A stretch of DNA of 64,000 nt, from assembly GCF_018918125.1 (NCBI RefSeq), contig NZ_JAHLQA010000003.1:62001-126000 (forward strand). The letters run 5' to 3'. The notes below the pieces were generated by a model. The model saw nothing but the letters and a program-made list of their open reading frames with translations, was not told where the DNA came from and did no database searches. The position numbers and the translations under genes were made by a program. Shown here piece by piece: positions 61,080 to 64,000 of this stretch. Origin of the DNA: Blautia sp. MSJ-19. Lineage in GTDB: Bacteria; Bacillota; Clostridia; Lachnospirales; Lachnospiraceae. The first letter of the stretch is position 1; every line of letters starts with the position of its first letter.

Positions 61080-61455
61080 TGCCACCTTATCTCTCTTCCG
61101 TATTTCTTACGTAAATCGTGCTTCGTGCCATGCCTTCTTTTTTCAACCATCCACCTTTAACCAAATCCAGCAAGACTGCTCCTGCCCTTTATCCGGCACT
61201 TTATCGGCACTTTATCGGCACTTTATCGGCACTTTCCCGGCGTTTTAACGGCAGTGTTATAGTCATAGGTTAACAGTATCATCAACCTACCTAACTAGAT
61301 ATTGATACGCAAATCAACTTCGCCTCCAATAAACTCTGACTCCCTCAATCCGGCAGCTTTTACTTTCTCAATACTCCTTGGAATATCCCTGCCCCACTGT
61401 TCAATCAGATTCATATAGGAAAACACATGTGCAAACATTTCATTTCTGACTATAA
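61080..61455 (-). pseudogene. AlbA_2-type regulator remnant (copy 2)
   Basis: The minus strand reads IVRNEMFAHVFSYMNLIEQWG, then KAAGLRESEFIGGEVDLRINI followed by a stop, the end of the conserved ATPase-like part of AlbA_2 regulators. After frame breaks comes the winged helix AGAVLLDLVKGGWLKKEGMARSTIYVRNTEER. This corresponds to copy 1 at 56710-57130 but with different deletions. Confidence 0.7.
61193..61240. repeat. 11-nt tandem repeat (CGGCACTTTAT), about four units
   Basis: Units start at 61194, 61205, 61216 and 61227. In intact relatives the equivalent is a 12-nt DKVP codon repeat, so an 11-nt unit shifts the frame each time and disables the gene. Confidence 0.8.
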
Positions 61456-61518
61456 ATATTTATAAGTTTATTGTAACATGCAGCTTTTTAATCAACAACT
61501 AAATTTTTACAAATAAAA

Positions 61519-61574
61519 AAAGAAACGAGCACCCCGCCTAGGCAATAGCCGTACGGTAACAAACCCGTTTCTTT
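61519..61574 (-). ncRNA. hairpin small RNA or attenuator (copy 2)
   Basis: Same as 57189-57245 with few differences: outer stem AAAGAAACG/CGTTTCTTT, internal CCGTACGG and GCCTAGGC, ending in T7 on the minus strand. It follows a near-consensus promoter by a few nt, so a discrete transcript of about 60 nt is predicted. Confidence 0.65.
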
Positions 61575-61580
61575 TCCTTA

Positions 61581-61609
61581 ATTTTACTCTAGTCATATAC
61601 TGATGTCAA
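61581..61609 (-). promoter_or_regulatory. strong promoter module ahead of the hairpin RNA
   Basis: TTGACA (61604-61609), 17-nt spacer ending CTAGAG, TAAAAT (61581-61586). The spacer start (TCAG) and end (CTAGAG) and the flanking TTGACATCAG are shared with the toxI promoter at 24251-24279. Confidence 0.8.
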
Positions 61610-61827
61610 CACCATTTCTATTAATTTTTGTACAAATTGGAGCGAGATTCACGTTAATTTCTGGGAACGTATCCATAATTGAACCAACAACTTTAAATCC
61701 ATACACACCTTATATCTATAAAACAAAAGCATAACTATTTCTAGGTCAGGAAATCTTCTTGATACACCCTTCCAAGAGTTTCTGAAATGCCGGATACTCT
61801 ACCCACCCGAAATAATTATGCTTTTTA

Positions 61828-63231
61828 TTATATTATCGAATACAAGCTCTCTCTCAAAATCTTAATCACTTCATCTGATAATGTCCGAATATACTGTTTT
61901 CGTATAGGCTCCATAAAGCGGATTCCCGCTACAGACTCTGCTCTTGAAACTGCCACATAAAACTGTCCAGAGTCCCAACATCGAGGATCAATGTTAACTT
62001 GACCAAATGTCTGTCCCTGAGACTTATGGATACTCATCGCCCATGCAATTTTAATTGGGAACTGTTTAAAGGATCCTACTATTTTTCTGACTATCTTTTT
62101 TACAGTAACAGTTTCACCATTTTCGCCTTTTTCTTCGCGTTCTTCTACATCCTGCCTTTCAATTTCTCGTTCATACCTGTATACATCTACCTTCTTTCCC
62201 TTATCTGTAAGAACTTGTATACAGGTTGCGTCTCCTCTTTCTTTGCTGATATCAATTATTGTGCCCATGGTGCCATTCACAAACTCGCCATTTGCATCAT
62301 TTGCGGTGAGCATCACTTTAGCCCCAATATTTACTACCAGGGACTGTTTCGCAAAACTTATATTTTTAATATCCTCATAAGTCACATCGCCCTCAATAAT
62401 CGCACAAAATTTCTTTTCTGTTTTTTCATCCAAAGCTCTCATGTGTGCCTGATTGATTTTATCTGCCTTCGCATTTGTTCCAACAAGATAAGGTGCTTCT
62501 TCAATCAGCTCACTGCTCTGATTGCTTTCCAGATAAGCAATCACATTCTGAAGATTCCTGCCATATTTTATGTCATTCAAAATCCCAAGAAATTCTGCAT
62601 CTTTCTGTCGGCAAACTTCTTCCAACTTTACGCAATGAAACTTCATTTCTTTCCACACCTTTGAAAAAAATGCATATCCACGCTCGCATGTTTCCCCTTG
62701 TTCATATTCTGTTCCGTACATTTCCACCAAAATTTCTCGATCTTCTTTTTTTATAACTGGTGGAAGCTGGAAAAAATCACCTACAACAATAAGCTGTACA
62801 GCATTTTTCTTTTTTCCATTACATGAATATCCAGGTTCTAATCTTTTGTTATTCTCTGCAATTATATTTTTAGTTATTGCAGAAAACAAATCAAATCTGC
62901 ACATGCCAATCTCATCAATAATTACAACATCCGCTTCCTGTAAGTAAGAAGATCGAAAGCCTGGAGCATCTTTGTACTTTTCAAATTCGATACCGAGTCC
63001 AAATGCCTTATGTACTGTTACGGCACCCATACCAATATTATCAGCTGCAACTCCTGTTGTCGCTGCGATCAGCACATTCTTTCCATCTTTTTCCAATGCC
63101 TTAACAGACTGTTGAATTACTGTTGTCTTTCCGGTTCCGGCATCACCAGTCAAGAATACATTAACTCCTGACAGAATCAGATCTACTGCCTGCTGCTGTT
63201 TTTTATTCAATTTTACTTTCTTTTTTTTCAT
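61828..63231 (-). CDS. PIF1-like / RecD-related DNA helicase
   Basis: A 467-residue superfamily 1B helicase. Motif I VFLTGDAGTGKTTVI, Ia AATTGVAADNIGMGAVTVHKAFGL, II ADVVIIDEIGMCR, III VVGDFFQLPPV, a late AWAMSIHKSQGQTFG and YVAVSRAESVAGIRF. It is the common form found in mobile elements and phage-like regions as an AAA ATPase. It unwinds DNA with 5'-3' polarity by family. The start at 63231 (MKKKKVKLNKK) follows AGAAGGTG. Not clearly in an operon with its neighbours. Confidence 0.9.
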   Translation of the reverse strand: MKKKKVKLNKKQQQAVDLILSGVNVFLTGDAGTGKTTVIQQSVKALEKDGKNVLIAATTGVAADNIGMGAVTVHKAFGLGIEFEKYKDAPGFRSSYLQEADVVIIDEIGMCRFDLFSAITKNIIAENNKRLEPGYSCNGKKKNAVQLIVVGDFFQLPPVIKKEDREILVEMYGTEYEQGETCERGYAFFSKVWKEMKFHCVKLEEVCRQKDAEFLGILNDIKYGRNLQNVIAYLESNQSSELIEEAPYLVGTNAKADKINQAHMRALDEKTEKKFCAIIEGDVTYEDIKNISFAKQSLVVNIGAKVMLTANDANGEFVNGTMGTIIDISKERGDATCIQVLTDKGKKVDVYRYEREIERQDVEEREEKGENGETVTVKKIVRKIVGSFKQFPIKIAWAMSIHKSQGQTFGQVNIDPRCWDSGQFYVAVSRAESVAGIRFMEPIRKQYIRTLSDEVIKILRESLYSII

Positions 63232-63328
63232 CGCAACACCTTCTATCATAGATTCTCATATTCTTCTTGTTGTCTGAGGAGCCTCCTTTTGAATTGAGAA
63301 GCTCCCCAGTAATTTCAAAAAAGATTGT

Positions 63329-64000
63329 TTAAACAGCAATTAAATTTTCTCTTGGTGTTTCTGATAATATTGCACCAATAGTTTTTAAGCCAAATGAGTA
63401 TGTCGGATGCATTTGTTCGCTTTTTTCTCTGATTGCATTCTTTACTTCAGGAGAAAATTTTCTGATTCTAAACAACATCAGACCGCAAACATCTCTAAGT
63501 ACACAATATGCATATGCAGCTGCATCAAGTTCTGCCGGCTGTAAATAATACCGTTCAAACGGAAGATCTGTTCGATAATTTTTAAACAATTTTACTGAGT
63601 CATGTTCATGCTGATACACGTGTCGCATCTCATGTGCAAGTATCTCCATCACATAAAAGAACTTTTCTTCCTCTGTTCTACCTGCTATATTTTCTTCATA
63701 CAATGATATTGTGAATGTATTCTTTCCACTCACATCATTCCACGCAATTCCGCCAGAATTCTTCAAAGTACTCGAAACATTATCCGGTACATGACGCGTT
63801 ATCGTTAATACAGGACATTTAACTTGAAGTGATTTTGCAAGTTCTGAAATCGTCTCATAATACATTGTCATATCAGAAACATCCGTATACAATCCAAATC
63901 TCTCATCAACTACCCGCACATATTTGTGTGTTTTGTTTGAAATCTCAGACATAATAAGCTCAATGGTTTCCTCTTCGTCAAGTCGATCTGATACAACGAT
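63329..64000 (-). CDS. HExxH metallopeptidase-like protein (5' end outside the window)
   Basis: At least 223 residues. Zinc motif ILAHEMRHVYQHEHD with a downstream PAELDAAAYAYC that can supply the third ligand, like M78 ImmA/IrrE-type or mobile-element metallopeptidases. An ATG at 63952 exists, but the frame stays open with credible coding (SDRLDEEETIELI) to the window edge, so the start is probably beyond 64000. Upstream neighbour of the helicase gene. Substrate unknown; repressor cleavage is typical for relatives. Confidence 0.7.
   Translation of the reverse strand: MVVSDRLDEEETIELIMSEISNKTHKYVRVVDERFGLYTDVSDMTMYYETISELAKSLQVKCPVLTITRHVPDNVSSTLKNSGGIAWNDVSGKNTFTISLYEENIAGRTEEEKFFYVMEILAHEMRHVYQHEHDSVKLFKNYRTDLPFERYYLQPAELDAAAYAYCVLRDVCGLMLFRIRKFSPEVKNAIREKSEQMHPTYSFGLKTIGAILSETPRENLIAV

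Larger units (their letters stand above)
61008..61827. other. scar region: regulator remnant, RNA hairpin, promoter module
   Basis: About 820 nt without an intact gene. In order from low to high coordinates: winged-helix remnant (61080-61190), 11-nt repeats (61193-61240), AlbA_2 remnant (to about 61455), hairpin RNA (61519-61574), promoter (61581-61609) and a 24-codon coding relic on the minus strand (about 61751-61822, HNYFGWVEYPAFQKLLEG) of unknown parent. Confidence 0.65.

Overview
The window looks like chromosomal DNA of a gut Firmicute of the Lachnospiraceae (Blautia or a close relative). The basis is moderate-to-low GC, AGGAGG-type ribosome binding sites, a flavodiiron-rubredoxin fusion, Crp/Fnr and LytTR regulators, sortase-anchored surface proteins, a 2-aminoethylphosphonate operon and AlbA_2/IS30/IS21 remnants. 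Genus is an inference; no rRNA, tRNA or CRISPR array was recognised.

Layout. 0.2-0.5 kb: orphan HicB-type antitoxin. 0.6-7.2 kb: a pilus operon (minus strand) encoding a large InlB-repeat tip adhesin, a SipA-type signal-peptidase homologue without its catalytic dyad, a NUMOD4 protein, a major pilin, a class B sortase and a second pilin. 7.5-17.3 kb: a small membrane protein, ParA with a Lys/Ala-rich partner, a ferredoxin divergent from a Crp/Fnr regulator, Nudix, an M20 amidohydrolase, and a heterodimeric ABC exporter with its TetR regulator. 17.4-23.4 kb: a hybrid histidine kinase with a periplasmic-type binding protein, and a Crp/Fnr regulator divergent from a flavodiiron/flavin-reductase/rubredoxin protein. 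23.5-24.3 kb: a complete type III toxin-antitoxin locus (ToxN/AbiQ-like toxin, three 34-nt RNA repeats, internal terminator). 24.4-30.8 kb: phosphonate uptake and degradation (phnX, phnW, a permease-binding protein fusion, an ATPase, an RpiR regulator). 31-41.4 kb: a SirTM-type sirtuin, an FHA-regulated ABC transporter, an SH3 protein, a Cache-MscS channel, a binding protein and a secreted M28 peptidase. 41.5-44.8 kb: an AgrA/AgrC-like two-component system whose kinase is split by a frameshift, with AgrA-like direct repeats in front of two neighbouring transcription units. 45-52 kb: aldehyde dehydrogenase, then a cluster of related secreted proteins with a sortase-anchored protein and a MalT/LuxR regulator. 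52-56 kb: housekeeping and metabolic singletons, with a 90-bp repeat on both sides of two of them. 56-64 kb: a scarred accessory island.

The island is the most unusual part. It holds a three-gene module made of a PARP-like ADP-ribosyltransferase, a small antitoxin and a SecB-like chaperone. This is the architecture of CmdTAC-type toxin-antitoxin-chaperone phage defence, in a phylum that normally lacks SecB. Next to it are an IS30/tyrosine-integrase chimera, an uncharacterised P-loop ATPase with a DUF4869 partner, a PIF1-like helicase and a metallopeptidase. Two copies of a promoter plus hairpin-RNA module, each joined to decayed AlbA_2-regulator sequence, bracket the island core. The same promoter sequence also stands upstream of the ToxIN locus 33 kb away.
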